A DNA stretch of 64,000 nt from Gorillibacterium timonense (GTDB lineage: Bacteria > Bacillota > Bacilli > Paenibacillales > NBRC-103111). This document shows, one piece after another, positions 7,935-17,200 of the stretch (the first letter of the stretch is position 1; every line of letters starts with the position of its first letter). The stretch is taken from contig NZ_LN881724.1 in assembly GCF_001457415.1 (NCBI RefSeq), forward strand, positions 2,356,001 through 2,420,000, given 5' to 3'. The notes below the pieces were generated by a model. The model saw nothing but the letters and a program-made list of their open reading frames with translations. It was not told the DNA's origin and did not search any database. Made by a program: the position numbers and the translations under genes.

Positions 7935-8008
7935 GTTGCGGGCGCAACAAATTGCAGTTCCCAGTATAGTCCAAATTAGTTGCGTACGCAACTGGTTTGC
8001 GCTATTGT
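7935..8008. promoter_or_regulatory. Divergent MFS/marR promoters with two MarR operators
   Basis: Two related palindromes occur: GTTGCGGGCGCAAC (7935-7948) and the perfect AGTTGCGTACGCAACT (7978-7993). The second contains the -35 boxes of both promoters. To the left, TTGCGT (7991-7986) has a 17-base spacer to TATACT (7968-7963). To the right, TTGCGT (7980-7985) has a 17-base spacer to TATTGT (8003-8008). A MarR dimer there would block both genes, and the second site lies at the MFS transcription start. Confidence 0.75.
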
Positions 8009-8053
8009 TTTTGATAGAAACCCGAACGCATTCGATCCAAAGGTGGGAAATCC

Positions 8054-8497
8054 ATGAAAAAGCGAGCTTATAAAGAGCCGATCTCCCGACTGCTTTCCAT
8101 CATTCACCGGCAAAATCAAAAGAATATCGCCAAGCTTCTTCAACCCTATGGAATTGGCGGAGGTCACCACTATATCTTCCTCATCAATGTCCTCAAAAAA
8201 CCCGGAATTAACCAGGACCAGTTAACCTGTGAGTTAAAATTCGACAAAGCGACAACAGCCCGCTCGATTAAACAGCTGGAAGAATTGGGATACGTGGACA
8301 GGAAGATTGATCCAGGCGATCGCCGTTCTTACCAGCTCCATCCAACCGAAAAGGCGCTGCAGTTCGATCCGACCCTCCGATCTCTTCTCGAACAAGCGAA
8401 CCGCAAGCTGACTCGAGGTCTTACCGAGGAGGAAGAGGTCGAGCTTATTATGCTCCTACAGAAGGTGAATCAAGCCTCCATTCAGGAGGAAGTTTGA
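8054..8497 (+). CDS. MarR family regulator of the divergent efflux pump
   Basis: A 147-aa MarR protein. The winged helix spans about residues 50-100 (INQDQLTCELKFDKATTARSIKQLEELGYVDRKIDPGDRRSYQL) and is flanked by dimerisation helices. The wing has the DPGDRR motif of the family. ATG 8054 follows AAAGGTGG. The divergent position with the DHA2 pump and the shared palindromes support repression of both genes, relieved by a pump substrate or a related phenolic ligand; the ligand is unknown. Confidence 0.82.
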   Translation: MKKRAYKEPISRLLSIIHRQNQKNIAKLLQPYGIGGGHHYIFLINVLKKPGINQDQLTCELKFDKATTARSIKQLEELGYVDRKIDPGDRRSYQLHPTEKALQFDPTLRSLLEQANRKLTRGLTEEEEVELIMLLQKVNQASIQEEV

Positions 8498-8695
8498 TTT
8501 TTTTCGACATCCCCAATCCCGCCCCCAGCAAGGGTTTCTAGCTTCCGCTTCCGAGATTGCCAGGATTTACTGCTAGTTTTAGAGGAAATGGGGTTGTTAC
8601 AATACGGGCAGAAGGTGTTTCCAACAAAACCAAGGGCATGATGATTTCTCCTAACTTTGGATTATTGTCATGCTCCCACATCATGGAGGTAGCTT

Positions 8696-9445
8696 TTGAA
8701 AAAACAACTTCTGTCCGCATCTGTCGCTCTGTCCCTTCTAGCAGGAAGCATTGCGCTCCCTACCATTCCGGCCGCTCATGCAGCAACAAGCACCGCATCT
8801 CAGACGGGAACCATTATTAACGGAAGTCCATACTTCCACAAAACTCCCAAGAGCGGAGAAGCGACGATGGGCTTTGTCAAAAAAGGCTCTGTCGTAAAAG
8901 TGGTTGAAGTCACCAACAAATACTGGGTCAAAATCGTGTACAACGGCACCACCGGTTGGGTATCATCCAACTATATAAAAGTGTCTTCGACCACGTCCTC
9001 GTCTACCCCGACGCCGACCCCGACTCCGGCTCCCACTCAAAGCTGGGAAAAATCGGCTGACAAGCTGATTGCGTACGCCAAGAGCCTCGTGGGTAAGGTA
9101 GAGTACAAGTATTCGGGACGCAACACCGACAATCCGAACAAACTGATCCTCGACTGCTCTTCGTATACACAATATGTGTTCAAGCAGGCGCTCGGCATCA
9201 CGATGAAATGGGGAGCCAACCTCCAGCACGACGCGTTTCCGCACGTCTCCAAGAGCAACCTTCGTAAAGGCGATCTTGTCTTCTTCTCGGTAAGCACCCC
9301 GGGCAAAATCGGCCACGTCGGGATCTACATCGGAGATGGCAAATTCATTCACAACCTCAATCCTGCTAATGATGTTGTGATCAGCGATATCAACTCCACT
9401 TATTGGAAAAATCACTATATTGACGCTGCGCGAGTTATTAAGTAA
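8696..9445 (+). CDS. Secreted SH3 - NlpC/P60 peptidoglycan endopeptidase
   Basis: A 249-aa exported protein. A signal peptide ends near AHA (28-30), then a bacterial SH3 domain (about 36-96, ending GWVSSNYIKV), a Ser/Thr-Pro linker (TPTPTPTPAPT) and a C-terminal NlpC/P60 domain (about 120-249). The catalytic triad is Cys154 (LDCSSYT), His207 (GHVGIYIG) and His219 (FIHN). Such enzymes cut D-gamma-glutamyl-diaminopimelate bonds in cell-wall stem peptides. The start is TTG 8696 with GGAGG six bases before it. Monocistronic, followed by a terminator. Confidence 0.88.
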   Translation: MKKQLLSASVALSLLAGSIALPTIPAAHAATSTASQTGTIINGSPYFHKTPKSGEATMGFVKKGSVVKVVEVTNKYWVKIVYNGTTGWVSSNYIKVSSTTSSSTPTPTPTPAPTQSWEKSADKLIAYAKSLVGKVEYKYSGRNTDNPNKLILDCSSYTQYVFKQALGITMKWGANLQHDAFPHVSKSNLRKGDLVFFSVSTPGKIGHVGIYIGDGKFIHNLNPANDVVISDINSTYWKNHYIDAARVIK

Positions 9446-9516
9446 ACAGTGAACTTGACTTTTCAAGCCATCCCATAAGGGTTTGCATTTGGCGGGAACA
9501 ACCCCGTTCATGCACG

Positions 9517-9564
9517 AAAGGACCTCATCCTTCACAGGTAAGTGGAGGGTGAGGTCCTTTTCTT
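9517..9564 (+). terminator. Terminator after the NlpC/P60 gene
   Basis: Hairpin AAAGGACCTCATCC (9517-9530) with GGGTGAGGTCCTTT (9547-9560), then TTCTTTT. I see no gene in the remaining stretch 9565-9724. Confidence 0.75.
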
Positions 9565-9724
9565 TTGATGAGAGTGGGACAATGATTGAGCAATTCCTTT
9601 TGGGACTGCGCTGGGGATGGATTTACCTTGTGCTGCGCAACCTGGAAATAGAACCGCTTAGGTTTCGTTCGATCGACACCGCGAGTAGCGATTCGTCACT
9701 CCGGCATGGCACAAACCAAACGAA

Positions 9725-11005
9725 TTAGTTTCGTTGCCGTTCCTTCGCCATCTCCCGATCAATCAACTCCGCAAACAAGCTATTTGCCCAGGCGAACCAA
9801 GGCCGACTGTACTGCCTCGGATCATCCACATGGAAGCCTTCGTGCATGAAGCCGGTGCCAGCGTCTGTCCGTTGAAGAACATCGAGAATTTCCTTGGTTT
9901 CCAATCCTTCGATGTCGGTAAGCGCCTGCATGATCAACGCGATCGGCCAGACGAAACCGGGCGGCGTATGCGGACTGCCGATTCCCCTCGCGCAACCTCC
10001 TTCATAATAGTAGGGATTGAAGCGGCTCAAGACGAATCTTCGGGTATTCAGATAGATCGGATCGTCGGCTGGCGCATATCCGAGGTAAGGAATGGACAGT
10101 AAGCTGGGAACGTTAGCGTCGTCCATCAGGTTATAATTCCCGAATCCGTCCGTCTCATAGGCATAGATGCGACCGAAGACAGGATGCTCCACGATTCCAT
10201 AAGCTTGAATTCCGTTATCGATCTCGATCTGGAGCCCCCGCGCCATACGAGCAAGTCCCTCATCCTTCAACACGCTGCGGGCAATTTCGGTCAGATAGCC
10301 GAGCACGACCACCGCGAACATATTAGAAGGAATCAGATAACCGAACCGGCAAGCGTCGTCGCTTGGCCGAAAGCCGCTCCAGGACATGCCGGTGTCATTC
10401 ACCGCTGTCCCGAGTCCGTCGCCCGACAAGCTATCGGTGATGTTGCCATCCAGCCGCTGGAAGCGATAGAGGGATGCCTGCATGTGCCGCTGCTCCGCCT
10501 TTATCGTTCGCACGATGATTCGAGCGGCGCATTGGAACTCATAAGTGAAGACGGAATCCTTGCCGGTTGCTTTCCAATACTTGTAGATCAATTCAAGCGG
10601 GTAGCAGAGCGAATCCAGCTCGTATTTGCGTTCCCAGACCCAGGGGTTCCGCTCGGTCTCGTCTTCCCATATGCCGTTGATCGGCTTTTCGTTAAAGGCG
10701 TTGGCATACGGATCCATGAGAATGCAGCGCAGTTGGCGGGTGATGACGCCCTCGATGATCTGCGCCAGCTCGGGATCATTCGCCGCAAGCGGAAGGTAAT
10801 GCTTGACCTGGGCGCTGGAATCGCGCAGCCACATGGCGGCGATGTCGCCTGTGATGACGAACGCGCTGCCGTCTTCGGCGAGGTTCAATGTGGTTTCCAA
10901 CGTATTCGGGTAACAGTTCGTGTACAGTTCCAGCAGCTTGGGTCGATCTTTCAGCGCTTTCTCGGCAAGCTCCAAATGCTGGTTTACACTCTCGGGAAGT
11001 TGCAT
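9725..11005 (-). CDS. GH125 exo-alpha-1,6-mannosidase
   Basis: A 426-aa protein without signal peptide, so intracellular. It carries the family signature GDIAAMWLRDSSAQVKHYLP near residue 53, MSWSGFRPSDDA in the middle, and HEGFHVDDP near the C-terminus that includes a conserved catalytic carboxylate region. GH125 enzymes are inverting and remove terminal alpha-1,6-linked mannose from N-glycans or mannans. Last gene of the mannoside operon, 138 bp after the unknown 754-aa gene. ATG 11005 follows GGAAGGAAG. It should complement the broad-specificity GH38 mannosidase upstream. Confidence 0.9.
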   Translation of the reverse strand: MQLPESVNQHLELAEKALKDRPKLLELYTNCYPNTLETTLNLAEDGSAFVITGDIAAMWLRDSSAQVKHYLPLAANDPELAQIIEGVITRQLRCILMDPYANAFNEKPINGIWEDETERNPWVWERKYELDSLCYPLELIYKYWKATGKDSVFTYEFQCAARIIVRTIKAEQRHMQASLYRFQRLDGNITDSLSGDGLGTAVNDTGMSWSGFRPSDDACRFGYLIPSNMFAVVVLGYLTEIARSVLKDEGLARMARGLQIEIDNGIQAYGIVEHPVFGRIYAYETDGFGNYNLMDDANVPSLLSIPYLGYAPADDPIYLNTRRFVLSRFNPYYYEGGCARGIGSPHTPPGFVWPIALIMQALTDIEGLETKEILDVLQRTDAGTGFMHEGFHVDDPRQYSRPWFAWANSLFAELIDREMAKERQRN

Positions 11006-11089
11006 ACCGCTCTTCCTTCCTTTCGCTATTCGTGATGAGGAATTGGATCAAGCCTAACCGGCAAGCCTCGCTTGTCATCAGGTCTGGGG

Positions 11090-11120
11090 AGCGCTACCCT
11101 TCATTAGCCGGGTAACGCTC
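11090..11120 (-). other. Intergenic hairpin before the GH125 gene
   Basis: An imperfect stem (GAGCG and TACCC pairing with GGGTA and CGCTC) without a U tract, in the 138-bp gap. It may be an mRNA stability or processing element. No promoter is evident. Confidence 0.35.
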
Positions 11121-11143
11121 ATCCCTCTTCATGTCGTCCTGGA

Positions 11144-13408
11144 TCAGCGTTCAATCCCGCATATGCGAATTCGCGCATCTTGAGGATGATGTTGGTAGCG
11201 AATCAATACGGTTTCGGTCGCATCGTCCCATTCGAAGTCGAGGGCTTCGCTCTTCCCTCCTGCGGTGTATTCCACGCTTACCGGACGGAACGAGCAGCGC
11301 AGCCGGGCTGCCGCGAGAATGCCGGATGGACCACGAACCTCGAACGAAACCGATGTTCCTTGCTCGACCAGCTCTTCGATGCGTGACGATGCGGCAATAA
11401 CCGCAAAGCCCTTCGATGGGCTTGTCTCGCCTCGTACGACGCGGGTATCCGCGTTCAAGGAGCGTTCGGGTTCATCCAGATCGTAGACGAGCGCCTGCTG
11501 TCCCGGCATTACTGTCAACCTGTGCTTGATCGGGAGCTGCGGATCGAACAGGTCAACAAAGCAGCCGGTGAGCTCCAGCGGTTCTGCGTCGGCCGATTCC
11601 TCCATGACGGATGCGATCCGATAAGGACCGCGCCGCAGCAGGAACCGGTTGGATTCCTGCCATACGCCGGGCTTCCCAATCGCCTCTAATGCAGCCTTCA
11701 CAGCCGATCGAAGTCGATCTGCCGCTTCTGCGCTCCCCGTCAGCTGCTCGGGATGCACCTTCAAATAGACGAGTGCGCCTTTCCCGACCGAATGGATTCC
11801 GCCCTCGGCATCGGCATCAGCATCAGCATTTGCATCGGTATCGGTATCGACCGTAACCCCCAAGCATTCAAACAAATGCTCGCGAGGGGAAGCATACCGC
11901 TTGCTGCCTTGATTCCACCATTCCCGCACCTGGTGATACGGATCGCTGTCGTCGCCTACATAGACGAGTGCGCCTCCGTCGCGGACCCATTGAGCTAATG
12001 TGCTGTGAATGTCCGGATACTCCGGCTTCATGAACTCGTAGCTTAGAACGAGCAGTTGATGCTCGTCCAGATACCCCGGAAGCCGACGGATATTGTCCAG
12101 CTGAACCGGGCGCACCGGCAAGCCGCGCTTGACGAGCGGCAGCGTCAGGCCGTAGAAGGAAGAGAAATTGAGCAGCTTCACGGCGTATTCATCGCTCAGC
12201 TCGACCTCATTGGTTCCGTCATACTTCAGCATGAAGCCTGCTGTCGGGACGCCTGGCGATTTACGCTGATACATAGCGGAATCCGCTAAGAGAACTCCCG
12301 CTGTTCCCGCAAACCCGGACATCTCCACATCAGGCTGCTCCATGTTGGCCAGCGTATGCATCAAGGTCAGCAGCTCCGTCGCATAATCCGAAGGGATCGT
12401 CTCCTTGCCCGACCCGCTGTCGCTTGGATATTCGCCTGTGAACACACGCCCTGGCCAAGGAGATACCTCGTACCGGGAGACGGCCGGATGCAGCAGAGAT
12501 GCCACAAGCGTCTTGCGGTAATTGGCGCGATAGTCGCTCCAGGTCCGCTTCGGATCGTCTTCCACCGGGTCGTGAAGGAACCACATGCGGCGATCCGTTC
12601 CCCGAACCAGCTCCTGCATGATCCCATATTCGAGGAACGCCGTCTCGAAGGTCCGCTCTGCGCGGGTGCCTTCATAGACATTGGCCGTGCGCGACGTGCC
12701 CGTCCAGATTTGCGCGATGTAGCCGTCAATCGACGGCACGTCGAGCAGATGTGATTCGGGGCTGACGATCCGCCACTGCGAGTAGTTGATCAGGCTATGC
12801 GTCGGAACATAGAAGCGCAGCGGCCGGTTGTACCGGAGAAGCGAATAGTCCTTCAGCGCCGAGCAGAGCCGGTCAAGGCAGCGGGTATAGAGATAGGCTT
12901 TCAGCTTCGATGCCCGATATTGGGCATCCTCCGAGCTATCCGGGTCTTGCCAAGGTTCCCGGTAATAATTGCGCCATTCGCGCTTGAACGCTTCGGAATA
13001 GCCGCCCTCCACCCAAAATTCAGGCTCCTCCAGATGGATGGCGTCCACCCCCGCGTCTACGGCGGGGCGGATTTTCTCGATCAAGTAATTGGCGTAGGAG
13101 AGGGTGGGCACCATATAGGGTATGTCCTGCGAGGTGCCGTGAATGATCGTTTCTCCGCTCTTGTACGTCTGGGCCTCATCCCAATGCGGACGCCCATCGA
13201 ACTGTCCGTTCAAGTAATCCTGATAGCCTCCCCAGGATACCCCGGTCATGAGGTGTACGCGATACCCTCGTTCCGCCCACTCCCGGATGCGTTCGGGCAT
13301 GGAAGGTCCAATTCCGTAGACCATGACGAAATCCGTCTGTAGGTCGTACGCTTCTCCAAAAGCTCCGCCTTCCTGAAAACCGGTGCGTTCCATTTCGCGT
13401 CCGCTCAT
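11144..13408 (-). CDS. Unrecognised 754-aa protein, TIM-barrel-like with GATase-like domain (candidate glycoside hydrolase)
   Basis: The start is ATG 13408: GGGAGG lies eight bases upstream and it overlaps the preceding stop as ATGA. No signal peptide. Residues about 15-330 look like a (beta/alpha)8 glycosidase: YGIGPSMPERIREWAERG, then DAIHLEEPEFW with two adjacent acidic residues at a strand end, and WFLHDPVEDDPKRTW. Residues about 400-520 resemble the glutamine-amidotransferase-like domain of GH42/GH-A enzymes (LLVLSYEFMKP, WVRDGGALVYVGDD). The C-terminal 150 residues look beta-rich. An Asp/Ala repeat (DTDTDANADADADA) lies near residue 545. It sits between an EEP enzyme and GH125 in an alpha-mannosidase operon, so a glycan-cleaving role is likely, but I cannot place it in a named family. 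Confidence 0.6.
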   Translation of the reverse strand: MSGREMERTGFQEGGAFGEAYDLQTDFVMVYGIGPSMPERIREWAERGYRVHLMTGVSWGGYQDYLNGQFDGRPHWDEAQTYKSGETIIHGTSQDIPYMVPTLSYANYLIEKIRPAVDAGVDAIHLEEPEFWVEGGYSEAFKREWRNYYREPWQDPDSSEDAQYRASKLKAYLYTRCLDRLCSALKDYSLLRYNRPLRFYVPTHSLINYSQWRIVSPESHLLDVPSIDGYIAQIWTGTSRTANVYEGTRAERTFETAFLEYGIMQELVRGTDRRMWFLHDPVEDDPKRTWSDYRANYRKTLVASLLHPAVSRYEVSPWPGRVFTGEYPSDSGSGKETIPSDYATELLTLMHTLANMEQPDVEMSGFAGTAGVLLADSAMYQRKSPGVPTAGFMLKYDGTNEVELSDEYAVKLLNFSSFYGLTLPLVKRGLPVRPVQLDNIRRLPGYLDEHQLLVLSYEFMKPEYPDIHSTLAQWVRDGGALVYVGDDSDPYHQVREWWNQGSKRYASPREHLFECLGVTVDTDTDANADADADAEGGIHSVGKGALVYLKVHPEQLTGSAEAADRLRSAVKAALEAIGKPGVWQESNRFLLRRGPYRIASVMEESADAEPLELTGCFVDLFDPQLPIKHRLTVMPGQQALVYDLDEPERSLNADTRVVRGETSPSKGFAVIAASSRIEELVEQGTSVSFEVRGPSGILAAARLRCSFRPVSVEYTAGGKSEALDFEWDDATETVLIRYQHHPQDARIRICGIER

Positions 13409-14229
13409 AAGCGTTCCCTCCCTTCGGCTTCCGGACAAGCCGGGACAGGGACAGCAAGCTCCGCTGTCACCGGATAATGGTCTGACAAATAGAGCCGGTC
13501 CGCCAGATCAGTGACCGTTCGGAAACGGAGTACCCGTACCGGGTGGCTGACCAGCAAATAATCGATCGGCTTGAGCTCACTCCAGAGCGCACCCGAGCGA
13601 AAATCGGTAAAGGTCCCCTCCGGACCGTAAGCAGGCGATTGTGCCGCGAGCCGTGCGTCGGTCAGCGCATCAGCCAGCATGCGATACGCCCGCTCCGTGC
13701 GGGGCGAGTTGAAATCGCCGGAGAGAACGACCGGCATATCCGCTGGCAGCTTCGCGATCCTCTCCGCGAGCAAGAGGGCGCCTTGATAGCGCGCCTCCTC
13801 TACCTCGTGATCCAGATGCGTATTCAGGAACATGAGCAGCGTGCCCGTCTCCCGGCAGCGCAGCTTCAACCAGGTACAAATGCGATAGCAGCCGGATTCC
13901 CAGGAGCGGGAAGGCCGGTCGGGCGTGAGAGACAGCCAGAAGGTGCCCCCCTCCACCCGCTCGAACCGATCCTTGCGGTAAAAGATCGGGTTGTATTCCC
14001 CCAGACTGCCTCCTTCCCGGCCTTCTCCTTCATATGAATAATCGGGCAGACCAGCGGCAAGCTCAGCCAATGGTCCGTGCAGCACCTCCTGAAAACCGAT
14101 CACATCCCAAGCGTAGTAATTCAATAAATCCAGCAGCCCTGTTTTCCGATAAAACCAACCGTTTGCTCCGTCCACCGGATTATCATAGCGGATGTTAAAA
14201 GAAGCCGAATGAAACCGAATCTCCTTCAT
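13405..14229 (-). CDS. Endonuclease/exonuclease/phosphatase-fold hydrolase
   Basis: A 274-aa intracellular protein with the full EEP active-site set: Asn in FNIRYDN, Glu in GFQEVL, Tyr/His in FLNTHLDH, Asp-Asn in SGDFNS, Asp in KPIDYLL and His in LSDHYPV. This superfamily (DNase I-like) cleaves phosphodiesters or phosphomonoesters of nucleic acids, inositol phosphates or sphingolipids with Mg2+. Here it lies inside an operon of glycan uptake and alpha-mannosidase genes, four bases overlapping the next gene and 21 bp after GH38. That context suggests a phosphorylated or phosphodiester-linked glycan, not DNA, as substrate; this is inference. Confidence 0.8.
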   Translation of the reverse strand: MKEIRFHSASFNIRYDNPVDGANGWFYRKTGLLDLLNYYAWDVIGFQEVLHGPLAELAAGLPDYSYEGEGREGGSLGEYNPIFYRKDRFERVEGGTFWLSLTPDRPSRSWESGCYRICTWLKLRCRETGTLLMFLNTHLDHEVEEARYQGALLLAERIAKLPADMPVVLSGDFNSPRTERAYRMLADALTDARLAAQSPAYGPEGTFTDFRSGALWSELKPIDYLLVSHPVRVLRFRTVTDLADRLYLSDHYPVTAELAVPVPACPEAEGRERL

Positions 14230-14250
14230 GACCCTATCCCTCCTAAGCGC

Positions 14251-17200
14251 TCAGCTGTTGAATTCGACGCGCAGCGTGCGAATTTCGAACGGCTTGAAGG
14301 CGAGCTCAAGCTCGGACACCTTCTCGCCCAGCAGCTCGGTCGGCTCCTCCATAAGATTCGCCTCTTCGATCGTAGTGCAAGGGAGGCCGAAGGAAAGGCG
14401 AGTATTGGCGTGAGCTCCTGCCGTTTCATACAACCGGATGATCAGATGGTCGCTGTCTTCGGCCTTTTTTACCGCTTCCAGCATGATTCTCGGATTCTCA
14501 ACGGTTACGAGGGCGATCGGTTGCTTGCTCTGGACTTGCCCTGCTGTTCCCTCTGGGCCTTCTGCGAGAACAAGCGGGACATTGAGCTCATATCCGAGCC
14601 GTCCAACCTGGGCATCGACCACATCTCCGGCATGAGGATACAGATAATAGCAAAATTCATGATGGGCACGATCCGCCTCGGGATCGGGATAATGCGGACT
14701 GCGCAGCAGGTTCAGGTCCAGCACATGGCCGCGGACGCTATGTCCATACTTGCAATCGTTCAGGAGCGCCACTCCGTAATCCTTCTCCGAGAGATCGATA
14801 TAGCGGTGAGCGCAAATTTCGTCCCGAGCGAATTCCAGCAGGTTGTTGCGCGTGGTCGGCCGTTTGATCGAGCCGAACTGGATGTCGCACGTCACCTCGT
14901 CGGCGAAGACGTTCACTGGGAAGGATACGCGCAACATCTTGCCCGATTCGTTCCAATCCGCCTCCGTCTCAAACCGCAGCACCGTCTCCCCCGCTGACAA
15001 CCGGATTCGCTGCGTGAGCTTCGAATCGCCGAAGGCGTATGTCTGCTCAAGCACCGCATGCGGTCCGTCCACATAAGCCCGGCTTGCCGTCAGCTGCATC
15101 ATCCCGGCCAAACGCTCGCGATAATCCTGCGGGAAATCCCAGGCATCGCCGTCATCGTGATAGATCGAGAAGACATTGGCACGGCCTCCCGGATAGAGGG
15201 TTTCCCGCCGGTTGCGCTTGTCATACAGCGATTCGATATGGCCTTCGGCGCCAAAGCGCACGGATAGCGCTTCGTTCTCCAGCACCTGTTCGGTAGCGGT
15301 CCGTTCTGCAGGCAGCTCTTCCGACTGAACAGACGCCGCGAGCGTGAGCGAGCCCATCGCAGGTACGGCCACCCGTTTCCAGCTGCCATCCCGGTTGATC
15401 CATTCCTTGCGGTCCCACGGCAGCGAGTTAAAGACCGCCGCCTCTCCGCTCCATCCGAATCGCGCGGCCAAGTGCTCGTAAGCTTGGCGGATCAAGCCCG
15501 ACAGCTCTTCGGCAAGTGCTTCGTAGCGCTCCAGCGATTCCGTGTACACGCGCGTAATCGAGGAACCCGGCAAAATGTCATGGAATTGGTAGAGCAGAAC
15601 TTCCTTCCAGATCCGCTCCAGCTTATCGGCTGGGTAAGAATCGCCCTCCAGCACCCATAGCAGCGATGCGGCGTACTCCAGCTCGCGCAAGGCGATTTCC
15701 AACTTGCGGTTGTACCGCTTATTGCGACCCTGCGTGGTGAGCGTCCCTTGATGCTTCTCCAGGTATAGCTCTCCCTTGAACGCCTGGAAACGATGGGCTT
15801 CTTCCTCCAGCTTACTGAAGAAGGCCAGTGAGCTTTCCTGTACGACGCGCGGCAACCCGAGGAGATTCTTCATCCGCGACAACCGCTCCAGGTGCTCTTC
15901 GCCGGGACCGCCGCCGCCATCGCCGATGCCAAACAGCATGAGCGCATGCTCCGAGACGTTGCTATCGAGGTAATGACTTTCGATCTTGGCTACCGATCGC
16001 GGTGCCGCTGGACTGTTGTAGGTGTCCTCCGGCGGCAGGTGGGTGAGCACCCGGGTTCCGTCGATTCCTTCCCAATAAAAGCTGTGATGGGGATGGGTGT
16101 TATAGACGCTCCAGGACAGCTTCTGCGTCATCATGTAATCGACGCCTGCCTTCTTCAAGAGCTGCGGCAAAGAGCCGCTGTAACCAAACACATCCGGCAG
16201 CCACAGCACCTTCATATCGCGCCCGAATTCCTCACGGAAGAAGCGTTTGCCGTAGAGGATCTGGCGCACCAGAGCTTCGCCGCCGGAGATATTGGTATCC
16301 GGCTCCACCCACATCGCGCCTTGCGCTTCCCAGCGCCCCTCGCTGATCCGTTCCTTAACCTGTTTGTAGAGGCCCGGATAACGCTCCTTCATCCATTGAT
16401 AGAGCTGGGGCTGGCTGGCTCCGAACACGTAATCCGGGTCATTCTCCATGTTGCGCAGTGCGGTGGCGAAGGTACGTGCTCCCTTTCGGATCGTTTCGCG
16501 TATGGGCCACAGCCAAGCCAGGTCGATATGCGCGTGTCCGATGGCGCTCACTTCGAGCGCCGTATCGCCGTTCTTGCGGCTGAGCTCCTTGTCCAACATA
16601 CCCGCCGCGCGGACGGCAGATTCCGGATTGAGATCGGCCAGCACAAGAGAGGCCTCATACAAGGTCTGCAGCACTTGGGCTCTGCGCGCTCCCGTCTCCG
16701 GCAACTGCTCGATGAGCTCCGTCAAGACTTCCCAGTCATAATACAAACGTCTGTAGCTTTCGTTACAGATCGCGATAGTCGCTTCTTTGATCGTCCCGCC
16801 TGTAAACTTCCCAAACAGGTCGTTGCAGGCCGCATCGGCCCAAAAATCAATGCGTTCTCCACCTTCAGCCGGGTTGCCAATCAGAAGCTCCCGCTTGCAT
16901 GGCGATCCAAGAATCAGATCGAAAGTGGATCTTTTCGTTGTCAGTCCCCGATAGGGAACTCCGCAGTCGTCCACGACACAAAGCTCGCCGTTCACATCCA
17001 GCAATACGACCACCTTATGCCCGGCAACTGACCGGGGCACTTCCCCTGTCACATGCATCCAGGCGCATTCCCACAGACTCGCCCATTCATCCTCGGTGCG
17101 CAGGAGACCAATAGGGGTTCCCGACATTCGGTCTGCAAACGGTACCGGCTCCTTCGTCAACCAAGCCTCAATCGCAAGTTCCCCGACCGGTTCATAGATG

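Noticed and set aside
8498..8695. A riboswitch in the leader of the NlpC/P60 gene
   Set aside because: I looked for c-di-AMP (ydaO)-type conserved blocks and could not see them; only a weak TACAAT -10-like hexamer is present.
9446..9724. An 81-codon plus-strand frame after the NlpC/P60 gene
   Set aside because: It runs through the terminator hairpin and has no ribosome binding site or recognisable fold.
15892..17031. A 379-codon plus-strand frame opposite the GH38 gene
   Set aside because: Antisense to conserved catalytic blocks of GH38; no start signal.
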